NCBI GenBank assembly: GCA_038900335.1
Contig: JBBMRB010000007.1
Span: 97,908-161,907, forward strand
Direction: 5' to 3'
Length of the DNA: 64,000 bases
Source of the DNA: Rs1 sp038900335
Lineage (GTDB): Bacteria; Pseudomonadota; Gammaproteobacteria; Pseudomonadales; Balneatricaceae
Within the stretch, counting starts at the first letter, position 1. Each line of letters opens with the position of its first letter. Below are positions 43,982 to 52,713 of this stretch, one piece after another. Made by a program: the position numbers and the translations under genes. The notes beneath the pieces are model-generated. The model was given only the letters and a program-made list of their open reading frames with translations, had not been told where the DNA came from and made no database searches.

Positions 43982-45133
43982 TTATATAAGTGTGCTAATG
44001 CCAAGGCATAAACCTGGTATTACAAAGAAAACACCTAATATATAAGCCAGTGCCGCCATTTTATTATCAGCGGCTGTTTCACCTAACCACAATGCTGCGT
44101 TAACTGGAATATTGCGTAAAAATGGCACGCCATAGATAACGATCACCCCTAGTACATTGTAAGCTAAATGTATAAAAGCTATTTGTAAGGCCGCTTGTGC
44201 GTTACCGGTGACAGCTGTTGCCGCTAATACCGCCGTGACACAAGTACCAATATTTGCACCAAGCGTAAAAGGGTATATTTCTCTTAGTTTAAAGGCGCCT
44301 GAGCCTGCAAGTGGAACCATTAACGATGTTGTTGTTGAAGATGATTGTACAAGCACAGTAACAATTGTACCTGAGGCAATCCCAGACAGAGGGCCGCGTC
44401 CAATAGCAGTATGCATAATATCTTTTGCTTTACCTACCATTAGCTTTTTTAACATCTTGCCAATCAGTGTGATAGCGACAAAAATAAGAGCAATACCGGC
44501 AATAATCAATAGAGCACCACCGATTTGAGCATCCATTGTTTTAGCTATGGCTTTAAACATATCTACTACAGGCGCCGTTGCCGCCTTGATAAAATTAAAG
44601 CCCTTAATAGAGGCATCTCCTGAGCCGTAGAATAAGCCTGATAGAAATGAGCCAAAACGTTCTAATAAACCAAAAGCTATTTCTAATGGTAGGAAAATAA
44701 CCACAGACAAAAGGTTAAAAAAATCATGTACCGTGGCCGCTGAAAAAGCGCGTTTAAACTCTTCCTTTGCACGTACGTGCCCTAAAGATACGATGGTATT
44801 AGTGATTGATGTGCCAATATTGGCGCCCATTACCATGGGAACGGCTATTTCTACCGGTAAGCCGCCGGCAACAAGCCCAACGATAATCGATGTGACAGTA
44901 GATGAGGATTGAATTAGGGCCGTTGCGACAGTGCCTATTACTAATCCGGCAAAAGGGTTGCTGGCAAAAGCAAACAGCTCTTTTGCATGATCCCCTGTCG
45001 CCATTTTAAAACCGCCGCCAATCATGCCGACAGCGCAGATCAGTAAATATACCAAAGAGGCGACCATCGCCCATTGTAAATAGTTGTGTGTTAAATTCTC
45101 ACTAGGCATAGCAGCCTGATTAGGATTAGACAT
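43982..45133 (-). CDS. Na+/phosphate cotransporter family protein (NptA/PNaS)
   Basis: A 383-residue inner-membrane protein of the sodium-dependent phosphate (type II) family. The two inverted repeats each carry the hallmark Gln-Ser-Ser-Ser: VATALIQSSSTVTSIIVGLV (about 72) and IVTVLVQSSSTTTSLMVPLA (about 258), plus GANIGTSITN and GANIGTCVTA. Roughly eight to nine membrane segments are apparent. The C-terminal PhoU domain of some relatives is missing; a small helical protein is encoded next door instead. Likely a phosphate importer or exporter driven by sodium. Confidence 0.88.
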   Translation of the reverse strand: MSNPNQAAMPSENLTHNYLQWAMVASLVYLLICAVGMIGGGFKMATGDHAKELFAFASNPFAGLVIGTVATALIQSSSTVTSIIVGLVAGGLPVEIAVPMVMGANIGTSITNTIVSLGHVRAKEEFKRAFSAATVHDFFNLLSVVIFLPLEIAFGLLERFGSFLSGLFYGSGDASIKGFNFIKAATAPVVDMFKAIAKTMDAQIGGALLIIAGIALIFVAITLIGKMLKKLMVGKAKDIMHTAIGRGPLSGIASGTIVTVLVQSSSTTTSLMVPLAGSGAFKLREIYPFTLGANIGTCVTAVLAATAVTGNAQAALQIAFIHLAYNVLGVIVIYGVPFLRNIPVNAALWLGETAADNKMAALAYILGVFFVIPGLCLGISTLI

Positions 45134-45422
45134 CGTTAGTCACCTTAAAAGTCAATTTTTCAGTAATATAACGATAATTTCTTGCAAAATTATGACAAGC
45201 TAGATAAATAACAAATTAATGTGTGTACTTGCCATGCGTATATGCAATGAAATAACCATTAAGTTGTCGAATCTCAGGTGATATAGGCTTGAATGAAGTG
45301 ATAATTTGCCACTTTCTTTTAGCAACTAAAGCCTATGTTGTATATTGTTCACTAATACTAGCTTTTTGTGTTGTTGTTGCTAGAATTGCCACTTAAATAA
45401 TTTTTAGGATGAAGAATTTACC

Positions 45423-45677
45423 ATGTTAGATGACGCTCTGTTAAAACTCGAGCAAGTAATAGATCAGTTAATTGATAACAACCAAGCGCTAACAACGCAG
45501 GTTGAAGAGCTAAACGAAGAGCGCAATCAGCTGAATCAAAAATTGCAACAATTAGAAGATGATCACGAGACACTGCAACTCGAAGGTCTTGAACAAGAAG
45601 ATAGGCATAAACAAACAGCAGAGAGAATTAAATCAATGCTAGCGCGTATTGAAACTAGCAGTATTGCTGGCGAATAA
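45423..45677 (+). CDS. small coiled-coil protein, ZapB/TIGR02449-like
   Basis: An 84-residue acidic coiled coil with heptads through LKLEQVIDQLIDNNQALTTQ, VEELNEERNQLNQKLQQLED and a C-terminal RIKSMLARIETS. The size, the single coiled coil and the Arg-Ile-x-x-Met-Leu-x-Arg-Ile end resemble the TIGR02449 and ZapB-like proteins found with the zapA cell-division locus of gammaproteobacteria. No zapA is beside it here, so the assignment is tentative. A block of hairpins follows its stop. Confidence 0.65.
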   Translation: MLDDALLKLEQVIDQLIDNNQALTTQVEELNEERNQLNQKLQQLEDDHETLQLEGLEQEDRHKQTAERIKSMLARIETSSIAGE

Positions 45678-45714
45678 TTACTGACGTTAGTTTAGAAAAG
45701 TATTTGCAGCCAGC

Positions 45715-45860
45715 GACCCTATTTTATTGATGTGTTGTCATAAGCATCATCTTAAAGGGTCAGGTTAAATAGGCTATTAATATTGGCCTATTATTTTGAA
45801 TACCTTAAGAGCCTTAGTGCGATAGCGAAGTAAATATTTTGCCGTCGCACTAAGGTTTTC
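45715..45860. terminator. cluster of three inverted repeats between convergent genes
   Basis: Between the coiled-coil gene and the alanine symporter lie GACCCT/AGGGTC (about 45715-45760) enclosing GATG/CATC, AATAGGC/GCCTATT (45768-45792), and CCTTAGTGCGA/TCGCACTAAGG (45812-45822 with 45845-45855, a perfect 11-base-pair stem followed by TTTT). The last is probably the terminator for both genes. Confidence 0.6.
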
Positions 45861-45864
45861 CTAT

Positions 45865-47352
45865 CTATTTTTTATCGTAGCGCTTATCCCAAAAATCAGC
45901 ATTCTTAATACCTAACTTTTTCGGTGAAAAGGTATAAGTATCGACACCTGCTTTACGCTGTTGCTCATAATCTTTTAACGCTTTTAATGCCGGGCGTGAA
46001 ACAAAGAAAATAATCAAAATACCGACGATGTTTAACCAAGCCATTAAGCCCACACCGATATCACCTAAAGCCCAAGCTAAATCAGCAGTTCTAACGGCAC
46101 CGTAAAAAGTGGCCACCATCATCACTATTTTCAACACTGTCGTCATACCCGTAATCTTAAAGCTACGCTTGATATAAGCGATATTTGTTTCCGCAATATA
46201 GTAATAAGCTAAAATAGTAGTGAAAGAAAAGAAAAACAGAGCAAAGGCTATGAAAGGATTACCGACACCAGGTAGTACTGATTCAATAGCTGTTTGTGTG
46301 AAAAATGGGCTGTTAGCTTGCGCTGTTGCCGCTAGATTTTGTACTAAGAAAGTACCCTCTGCAGCGCCGTGTACATTATAGGCGCCAGTGATTAATATCA
46401 TAAACGCTGTTGCTGAACATACGAGTAGAGTATCGATGTAAACAGAGAAAGCCTGCACCAAACCTTGTTGAGCAGGGTGCTCTACTTCAGCTGCTGCTGC
46501 TGCATGGGGACCTGTGCCTTGGCCTGCTTCATTTGAATAGACACCACGTTTAACGCCCCAGCCAATGGCTGCACCTAAGCCTGCCATCGGAGTGAAAGCA
46601 TCGTTGATGATTAAGCTAAAGATCTCAGGTAGTTTGTCAAAATTTAGCAAAATAATAACACAGGCAATAATAATGTAACTTAAAGCCATAAATGGCACGA
46701 TGACTTGAGTGAAGTTCGCGATACGTTTAACGCCACCGAAAATGATGAAACCAAGTACAAGTACGACGACTGTCCCCGTCATTATTTTCGCGACACTAAT
46801 TTGACCAATCGCTGTTTCAATCATTTGGCCTGAGCCGAATGTCGTCTCAATCGCATTACCGATACTGTTAGATTGAATACCTGGTAAAAACACACCGCAA
46901 GCTAATATCGTTGCGATGGCAAAGATCCAGGCAAACCATTTTTGACCCATTGCTTTTTCAAAGTAATATGCAGGTCCGCCTCGGTATTGGCCGTCTTGTT
47001 CTTCTTTATAAATTTGAGCAAGTGTTGATTCAGTGTAAGCTGTTGCAGCGCCTAAAAAGGCGACGACCCACATCCAAAATACCGCACCTGGGCCACCAAA
47101 ACCTATCGCAGCGGCAACGCCCGCAATATTACCTGTGCCAACACGACCTGATAGTGATACTGCCAATGCTTGAAAAGAGGAAATACCTTTTGCCGAGCTC
47201 TGACCTGAAAATAGCAGGCGCCACATTTCAGGTAGCATTCGAACTTGCACGAAACGGGTTAAAATTGAGTAAAAAAGGCCTGCGCCTAAACATAGATAAA
47301 TGAGCGCAGGGCTCCAGATAATGCCGTTTATAAAATCGACAGTGGCTTGCAT
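45865..47352 (-). CDS. sodium:alanine symporter (AGCS family)
   Basis: A 495-residue transporter of the AGCS (DagA/AlsT) family importing alanine or glycine with Na+. About ten membrane segments. Signature regions: AVSLSGRVGTGNIAGVAAAI (about 64), GPGAVFWMWVVAFLGAATAY (about 86) with YTESTLAQIYKEEQDGQYRG, and the family motif GVKRGVYSNEAGQGTGPHAA (about 265). The protein ends in a charged tail KLGIKNADFWDKRYDKK. Single-gene unit with its own terminator region. Confidence 0.94.
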   Translation of the reverse strand: MQATVDFINGIIWSPALIYLCLGAGLFYSILTRFVQVRMLPEMWRLLFSGQSSAKGISSFQALAVSLSGRVGTGNIAGVAAAIGFGGPGAVFWMWVVAFLGAATAYTESTLAQIYKEEQDGQYRGGPAYYFEKAMGQKWFAWIFAIATILACGVFLPGIQSNSIGNAIETTFGSGQMIETAIGQISVAKIMTGTVVVLVLGFIIFGGVKRIANFTQVIVPFMALSYIIIACVIILLNFDKLPEIFSLIINDAFTPMAGLGAAIGWGVKRGVYSNEAGQGTGPHAAAAAEVEHPAQQGLVQAFSVYIDTLLVCSATAFMILITGAYNVHGAAEGTFLVQNLAATAQANSPFFTQTAIESVLPGVGNPFIAFALFFFSFTTILAYYYIAETNIAYIKRSFKITGMTTVLKIVMMVATFYGAVRTADLAWALGDIGVGLMAWLNIVGILIIFFVSRPALKALKDYEQQRKAGVDTYTFSPKKLGIKNADFWDKRYDKK

Positions 47353-47690
47353 AGTATAATAGCTCCAAATTGTAATGAAAAAACGGCAGAGGGATCAATC
47401 CTCTGCTCGTTAAGCGGCCACATTGTAATGAAATAGGCTTTAAAATAAACATAAGGTTAGACTTAAAGTGCATAAAACAGATGATTTACTGGATTTGTTA
47501 GCGCAAAGATAAAAAACACCGGTTTTTATCGCTATGAGCAAGCAGGGACCTTACGTATAGCTAATGATTAGCGTGTAAACAAAATAGTAAAAATAATTAT
47601 TCACACTAGGAAGAGTGTTTCACTAGCTGTTAGAATATATCGTATATATACGACTCTTTTTTATTTATAATCGTCACGACAGAGGTGCTT
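47353..47690. other. gene-free divergent region between alanine symporter and rlmJ
   Basis: 338 bases holding the promoters of two divergent genes. An A/T-rich inverted repeat GATAAAAA/TTTTTATC (47508-47515 with 47523-47530) surrounds ACCGG, and a GTATATATAC palindrome lies at about 47643-47652. I see no gene and no certain promoter hexamers. Confidence 0.4.
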
Positions 47691-48542
47691 TTGTTAAGTT
47701 ATCAACACAGTTATCACGCTGGGAATTTTGCAGATGTTCACAAACATCTAACATTGTCTTTTTTATTATCTGCGTTAAATAAGAAAGCGAAGCCGTGGTC
47801 GTATTTAGAGACACACTCGGGCACTGCTGTTTACGATTTGGCCAGTGAGCATGCAACTAAAACCAATGAGTTTAAGCAGGGCGTCGCTAGAATTCATCAA
47901 CAGCGCAGCTCTAATTTATTACAGCCTTATTTTCAGGTGATAGATCAATTAAACGAAAGTAGTGACGATCTTAATCTTTATCCAGGTTCCCCTTGGTTTG
48001 CGCATCACTTTGCTAATCAGGACTTAAGGGAGGATGATAAAATTTCTTTGATGGAGCTACACCCTGGCGAGTATCAAAAATTAAAATCGGTTTTTAGGCG
48101 AGATAAAAAAGTAGGTGTTCATCATCGCGATGGTTATGAGGGTGTATTTGCTATGCTACCGCCTAAACCAAATCGCGGTATGATTTTAATTGATCCATCT
48201 TATGAGGTGAAAGATGAGTACTTGCAGGTCGTGAGCTTTATCGAAAAAGCTTATAAGCGTTGGAATAATGGCTGTTTTGCTATTTGGTACCCATTGCTTA
48301 AAGCGGGAAATCATAAAGAGATGATTCACAAGCTGAAGTTTTCAGGTATTCGCAATATTTTAAAAGCCGAGTTTTGTGTTAAAGCTAGTGATGACGATAG
48401 AATGTATGGCAGTGGCATGATTATTATTAATCCATCTTGGCAGTTAGATGAACAGCTGCGCGAGGCGAGCGATTTGCTCTATAAAAATTTAGCGCAAAAG
48501 GAAGCCGATAAACCAGCAATTAACTGGATAGTCCCACAGTAA
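47691..48542 (+). CDS. rlmJ: 23S rRNA (adenine-2030-N6)-methyltransferase
   Basis: Methylates A2030 of 23S rRNA. 283 residues (E. coli 280). The N-terminus MLSYQHSYHAGNFADVHKHL closely matches the family (LSYRHSFHAGNHADV). YLETHSGTAVYDLAS (about 40) is in the SAM site; the catalytic motif is ILIDPSYEVKDEY (DPxY, about 165). The start is TTG at 47691, five bases after AGAGG; GTG or TTG codons just upstream would add two residues. A terminator follows. Confidence 0.93.
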   Translation: MLSYQHSYHAGNFADVHKHLTLSFLLSALNKKAKPWSYLETHSGTAVYDLASEHATKTNEFKQGVARIHQQRSSNLLQPYFQVIDQLNESSDDLNLYPGSPWFAHHFANQDLREDDKISLMELHPGEYQKLKSVFRRDKKVGVHHRDGYEGVFAMLPPKPNRGMILIDPSYEVKDEYLQVVSFIEKAYKRWNNGCFAIWYPLLKAGNHKEMIHKLKFSGIRNILKAEFCVKASDDDRMYGSGMIIINPSWQLDEQLREASDLLYKNLAQKEADKPAINWIVPQ

Positions 48543-48572
48543 TCAATGATTTATCTCTAAAACAGATCAACA

Positions 48573-48600
48573 AAACGGGTCAAAGTAGACCCGTTTATAT
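48573..48600. terminator. terminator between rlmJ and the 88-residue unknown gene
   Basis: AAACGGGTC (48573-48581) pairs perfectly with GACCCGTTT (48588-48596), loop AAAGTA. Its A/T flanks allow action in both directions; it lies 30 bases after rlmJ and 3 bases beyond the end of the convergent gene. Confidence 0.8.
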
Positions 48601-48603
48601 TGA

Positions 48604-48870
48604 TTAGTAAAGCGCGCTTGAGTCTTTGGCCATATCAATTAGCAAATTCAAAAATAATGTGTCTGCTTCAGAGTGTTCGGTAGGTATTTTTACATTTGTT
48701 GTCGCAGATAACTCATCGGCAATTAGGACGTGTGCATTTTTATCGTGAGCGTGTTTAACCGCTATTTCCATTGCTATTGTACAAATTTCTGGTTCTGAGA
48801 AAATTTTACGAAGTACTAATATAATTTCGTTAATCGCTCGTTCTTTATTTATAATATCGGCACTCAACAT
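48604..48870 (-). CDS. unknown small protein, 88 residues
   Basis: I do not recognise this protein. It is acidic and mostly helical in appearance (ERAINEIILVLRKIFSEPEI, then CTIAMEIAVKHAHDKNAHVL, then SEADTLFLNLLIDMAKDSSA), without signal peptide or membrane segment. It is probably real: a strong GAGGAGAG ribosome-binding site lies 5 bases before the ATG and a terminator follows closely. It is divergent from ilvB with 460 bases between; no functional link to branched-chain synthesis can be shown. Confidence 0.7.
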   Translation of the reverse strand: MLSADIINKERAINEIILVLRKIFSEPEICTIAMEIAVKHAHDKNAHVLIADELSATTNVKIPTEHSEADTLFLNLLIDMAKDSSALY

Positions 48871-49084
48871 GTTGCTCTCCTCATAGTTTATATCGCAAAT
48901 ATACCGCTGTCTTTCACGCAGTGCATCTGAATATTAAAAAAACGGCTAAATATTTTATATTATTGGTGGTTTTTTCATCTTTGGGTAGCAGATTGGTTGT
49001 ATCAAGCTATTCAAAATGCGAGAATATTTTCCTTTTTTAGCGTAGCTAAAAATAGATTTCACTGCTGTTTAGTAGGTAACCCCG
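48871..49084. other. upstream part of the ilvB promoter region
   Basis: No gene seen. This A/T-rich part should hold the promoter of the 88-residue gene (minus) and that of ilvB (plus); I could not pick convincing hexamers. Confidence 0.3.
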
Positions 49085-49330
49085 AATAACAATAAGTGGA
49101 GAAGCAAACCCAGCTTAGTCCAGAAGTCTGTTGGTGGAGAAGATCCTCTTACCTGCATTCGTACGAACGTGGTACTTAACGGTAAACGATAATATCAATT
49201 GCCAAAATTGATGGTGTTTCCATCACTGATAGCTGACGTAACAACGTCGAGCGACAGTCATGTTCTATCTACAGAATCTCTGAACTGTTCATTCGCTGAG
49301 TTTTACGGCGACGATTTGAGGGTATAAAAA
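49085..49330 (+). ncRNA. structured 5' leader of ilvB, candidate regulatory RNA (possible ilvB-OMG motif)
   Basis: About 245 bases rich in hairpins, directly before the ilvB start. Stems seen: TACC/GGTA with TTC/GAA inside (49150-49174); ATCAATT/AATTGAT (49194-49212); TGATGG/CCATCA (49209-49225), which shares bases with the previous stem so the two exclude each other; GCT-GACGT/ACGTC-AGC (49232-49252); ACAGT/ACTGT with neighbouring pairs (49254-49288). A family named ilvB-OMG RNA was proposed upstream of ilvB in oligotrophic marine gammaproteobacteria; position and probable taxonomy fit, but I cannot confirm the match. Exclusive stems before a biosynthetic gene suggest attenuation. Confidence 0.55.
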
Positions 49331-51052
49331 GTGGAATTATTATCAGGCGCACAAATGTTGATACGCGCTTTACAAGATCAAGGCATTACTAAAATATACG
49401 GCTACCCTGGTGGATCTGTATTACATATTTATGATGCATTATATCAACAAGAAAAAGTTCAACACGTACTTGTTCGTCACGAACAGGCTGCGACACATAT
49501 GGCAGATGCTTATGCTAGAGCAACAGGTAAAGCTGGCGTCGCTTTAGTAACATCAGGACCTGGTGCTACCAATGCAGTAACAGGTATTGCTACTGCGTAT
49601 TGTGACTCAATTCCGATGATCGTCATCACCGGTCAAGTACCGAGCCATTTAATTGGTGAAGATGCGTTTCAAGAAACGGATATGATTGGGATTTCCCGCC
49701 CGGTCGTAAAACATAGTTTTACGGTTAAGCATCCATCTGAGATTCCAGAAATTGTTAAAAAAGCATTTCATATCGCAGAATCAGGACGTCCTGGTCCCGT
49801 CGTTATTGATGTGCCTAAAGACATGACTAATCCAACGGATAAGTTTGAATACTCTTACCCTAAATCAGTTAAATTGCGCTCATACAACCCAGTGACTAAA
49901 GGTCATAGTGGTCAGATTAAAAAAGCGTTCGATTTACTGCTAGGTGCAAAACGTCCAATTCTTTATACCGGTGGCGGCGTTATTATAGGTAAAGCTTGTG
50001 AAGAGCTTATCAAATTAGCCCAAGAGCTGAACTACCCTGTGACCAATACATTGATGGGCCTTGGTGGATATCCTGGCACAGATAGACAATTCGTTGGTAT
50101 GTTAGGCATGCATGGTAGCTATGAAGCGAACATGACCATGCATCACAGTGATGTGATATTGGCAGTAGGTGCAAGATTTGATGATCGTGTTACTAACGGT
50201 TTAGAAAAATTCTGTCCGACAGCAAAAATTATTCATATAGATATAGACCCTACCTCTATATCTAAAAACATCCGTGCGGATGTGCCGATTGTTGGGCCTG
50301 CAAAAGTCATACTGCAAGACTTCTTGAAATTGCTAAAAGGGACAAAAAAACGTCCGGATGAGCAGGCAATTGCCAGCTGGTGGGCACAGATTGACGAATG
50401 GCGTAAACGTCATGGCGGTCGTTTTGAAACAGCTGATTCAAAGTTGATGAAACCACAACAAGTGATTGAGATGTTGAGCAAAGTCACAAATGGCGATGCG
50501 TTTGTATGTTCTGATGTTGGTCAGCATCAAATGTTTGCCGCTCAATATTATAAATTTAACAAGCCGAACCGTTGGATTAACTCCGGTGGTCTAGGCACCA
50601 TGGGCTTTGGTTTTCCTGCTGCTATGGGTGTGAAAATGGATTTCCCTGATGCCGATGTTGCCTGTGTGACAGGTGAAGGTAGTATTCAGATGAATATTCA
50701 AGAGCTTTCTACCTGTAAGCAATACGATATCCCAGTAAAAATTATTTGTTTAAATAATGGCTCACTAGGTATGGTTCGCCAGTGGCAAGATATGAACTAT
50801 GAAGCGCGTCATTCGCATTCCTATATGGAATCGCTACCTGATTTTGTCAAGTTAGTTGAATCCTATGGTCATGTTGGTATTAAAGTTGAAAAGTATGAAG
50901 ATCTTGAAGATGCCATGCGCAAAGCGTTCGCAATGAAAGATAAATTAGTTTTCATGGATATTCGCGTAGATCCGCACGAGCATGTTTATCCTATGCAAAT
51001 ACCTCGTGGTTCGATGCGCGATATGCTGCTTTCTAAGACAGAGAGGACTTAA
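49331..51052 (+). CDS. ilvB: acetolactate synthase, large catalytic subunit
   Basis: TPP- and FAD-dependent enzyme making acetolactate or acetohydroxybutyrate, first common step of valine, leucine and isoleucine synthesis. 573 residues. Seen: YGYPGGSVLHIYDAL and VRHEQAATHMADAYARATGK with the TPP-activating Glu (about 50), VTSGPGATNAVTGIATAY, the FAD region, and TPP/Mg motif VTGEGSIQMNIQELS...NNGS (about 450); Glu replaces the usual Asp of GDG, as in pseudomonads. The GTG start has GAGGG 8 bases upstream. It is followed by ilvN after 2 bases. The ilvI/ilvB naming varies between species. Confidence 0.96.
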   Translation: MELLSGAQMLIRALQDQGITKIYGYPGGSVLHIYDALYQQEKVQHVLVRHEQAATHMADAYARATGKAGVALVTSGPGATNAVTGIATAYCDSIPMIVITGQVPSHLIGEDAFQETDMIGISRPVVKHSFTVKHPSEIPEIVKKAFHIAESGRPGPVVIDVPKDMTNPTDKFEYSYPKSVKLRSYNPVTKGHSGQIKKAFDLLLGAKRPILYTGGGVIIGKACEELIKLAQELNYPVTNTLMGLGGYPGTDRQFVGMLGMHGSYEANMTMHHSDVILAVGARFDDRVTNGLEKFCPTAKIIHIDIDPTSISKNIRADVPIVGPAKVILQDFLKLLKGTKKRPDEQAIASWWAQIDEWRKRHGGRFETADSKLMKPQQVIEMLSKVTNGDAFVCSDVGQHQMFAAQYYKFNKPNRWINSGGLGTMGFGFPAAMGVKMDFPDADVACVTGEGSIQMNIQELSTCKQYDIPVKIICLNNGSLGMVRQWQDMNYEARHSHSYMESLPDFVKLVESYGHVGIKVEKYEDLEDAMRKAFAMKDKLVFMDIRVDPHEHVYPMQIPRGSMRDMLLSKTERT

Positions 51053-51054
51053 TC

Positions 51055-51546
51055 ATGCGTCATATTCTATCAGTATTATTAGAAAACGAACCTGGTGCAT
51101 TATCACGTGTTGTTGGTTTGTTCTCACAGCGTAACTTTAATATTGAATCACTAACAGTTGCAGCCACAGATGATGAAACACTATCGCGTATTACTATTAC
51201 GACTATCGGTAGTGATAAAATTGTTGAGCAAGTAACTAAGCAGCTTAATAAGCTTGTTGATGTTGTGAAGGTTGTCGATTTGACCGAAGGCGAGCATATT
51301 GAGCGTGAGTTGATGCTTATTAAATATAAGGCAACGGGTGCGTTTAGAGAAGAAATTAAACGCACAGCCGATATTTTTCGTGGCCAAATCATCGATATTT
51401 CACCGACAACGTACACTGTTCAGTTAGTGGGTTCAGGTAGCAAGTTAGATTCGTTTATTGCGGCGCTTGATACGACTCACCTAATTGAAGTTGTGCGCTC
51501 AGGTGCATCGGGTATTGCCCGTGGCGATAAAGTACTTAGCCTGTAA
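51055..51546 (+). CDS. ilvN: acetolactate synthase, small regulatory subunit
   Basis: Regulatory subunit that activates the large subunit and binds valine for feedback inhibition. 163 residues, the IlvH size. N-terminal ACT domain MRHILSVLLENEPGALSRVV then GLFSQRNFNIESLTVAAT; second ACT-like half from about residue 80 (IERELMLIKYKATGAFREEI), C-terminal HLIEVVRSGASGIARGDKVL. Its start is 2 bases after the ilvB stop. ilvC, often third in this operon, is absent here and a terminator follows. Confidence 0.95.
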   Translation: MRHILSVLLENEPGALSRVVGLFSQRNFNIESLTVAATDDETLSRITITTIGSDKIVEQVTKQLNKLVDVVKVVDLTEGEHIERELMLIKYKATGAFREEIKRTADIFRGQIIDISPTTYTVQLVGSGSKLDSFIAALDTTHLIEVVRSGASGIARGDKVLSL

Positions 51547-51562
51547 CTAAATAGTTAGTTGC

Positions 51563-51590
51563 AAAAAAGCCCGCAGTAGCGGGCTTTTTT
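51563..51590. terminator. rho-independent terminator of ilvB-ilvN
   Basis: GCCCGC (51569-51574), loop AGTA, GCGGGC (51579-51584), flanked by A6 and T6. It lies 17 bases after the ilvN stop; the flanking A run lets it also serve the convergent ilvY gene. Confidence 0.92.
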
Positions 51591-51624
51591 ATGTCTGTAA
51601 TTTGTAGTGTGTCAAATAAGAGTA

Positions 51625-52512
51625 TTAATGAAGTTGCCAGAATGCATTGATAAGCGGGTTTTTTAATTTCTTTTCAAGCGTAAATAAACCGACATTAAAT
51701 GGTGCTAGTTTTTTTGGTGGGCTAACGACAACAACCCTGTGCTGTAATGGACTATTTGTCAATACGATTTTAGGTACGATACCAATACCGAACCCCAAAC
51801 TGACCATACTAACAATGGCTTCGTTACCGGCAACTTGAGCGTAAATTTTTGGTGATACATTAAGGCTGTCAAACCAGGTGTTTGCGTTTTTTCTAGCAAC
51901 CCCTTTTTCCGATAATATCATTGGAATTTTCTCCCAAACTTCTTTTAACTTATCGCTATCCTGAATATTCGCCATATCAATTAACTGCTTATCTTCAACT
52001 GGGGCAATAAAAATAAGCTCAGAATCAGCGATAGCTTGAAAGGCAACACCTTGAGGTAGTTTGTCAGGTAGTGCACCCATGGTAATATCTTCAGTGCCGG
52101 AGAGTGTTTTGCTAACAGCGTGTTCAGAATCACCGGTGTGTAATTTGATTTCAACTTGCGGATACTTTCTTCTGAACTTATGCAAAATATCGTAAAGGAA
52201 ACTGTAGCTTGCTGTAACAGAACAATAAACGCTGAGCTCGCCACTAAGGTCTTGGTTATCTTCTTGTAAGGATGAGCGGATAGTGTCCCATTGATTGATA
52301 GTTTCGCTAGCGTAGTGAATAAATTCTTTTCCGGCTTTGGTTAAGGAGACGCTGCGATTATCACGTTCAAACAGTTTTACACCTAAACTATCTTCTAGCT
52401 GCATAATGTTGCGGCTCAAAGCTGAAACGCTAATGTGTGACATTTCACTGGCTCTACCAAAATGTAGGCAATCTGCTAAATTCAAAAATAGCTTTAAGTT
52501 TTTAGTATCCAT
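51625..52512 (-). CDS. ilvY: LysR family regulator IlvY
   Basis: IlvY activates ilvC in response to acetolactate or acetohydroxybutyrate in enterobacteria. 295 residues (E. coli 297). N-terminal winged helix (LKLFLNLADCLHFGRASEMS; SVSALSRNIMQLEDSLGVKL) and effector domain, with IlvY-typical segments DLSGELSVYCSVTASYSFLY (about 90), VEIKLHTGDSEHAV (about 121) and AQVAGNEAIVSMVSLGFGIG (about 225), and the ending LINAFWQLH. It lies tail to tail with ilvN and away from any ilvC, whereas E. coli ilvY is divergent from ilvC. Binding to the ilvB region cannot be judged. Confidence 0.9.
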   Translation of the reverse strand: MDTKNLKLFLNLADCLHFGRASEMSHISVSALSRNIMQLEDSLGVKLFERDNRSVSLTKAGKEFIHYASETINQWDTIRSSLQEDNQDLSGELSVYCSVTASYSFLYDILHKFRRKYPQVEIKLHTGDSEHAVSKTLSGTEDITMGALPDKLPQGVAFQAIADSELIFIAPVEDKQLIDMANIQDSDKLKEVWEKIPMILSEKGVARKNANTWFDSLNVSPKIYAQVAGNEAIVSMVSLGFGIGIVPKIVLTNSPLQHRVVVVSPPKKLAPFNVGLFTLEKKLKNPLINAFWQLH

Positions 52513-52713
52513 GCTATGAATAGCGCCTTGTTTGCTAAATGTTATTTACTGAAAAGAGGTTAAATACAGAAAAAACTGCTTATCTGTATAAGTTTTATGA
52601 ATAAGTGTATCTAAAATCGTCTTTGCAACGTAGATATATTGTAATGGTATATTCCTATGATGTCATATTGATTAAATGTTATGTTATTTAAAAACGTTAT
52701 CTAAAGGTGAATT

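Noticed and set aside
49096..49142. Direct repeat GTGGAGAAG twice, 38 bases apart, in the ilvB leader
   Set aside because: Nine-base purine-rich repeats can arise by chance; no separate function can be supported beyond the leader itself.
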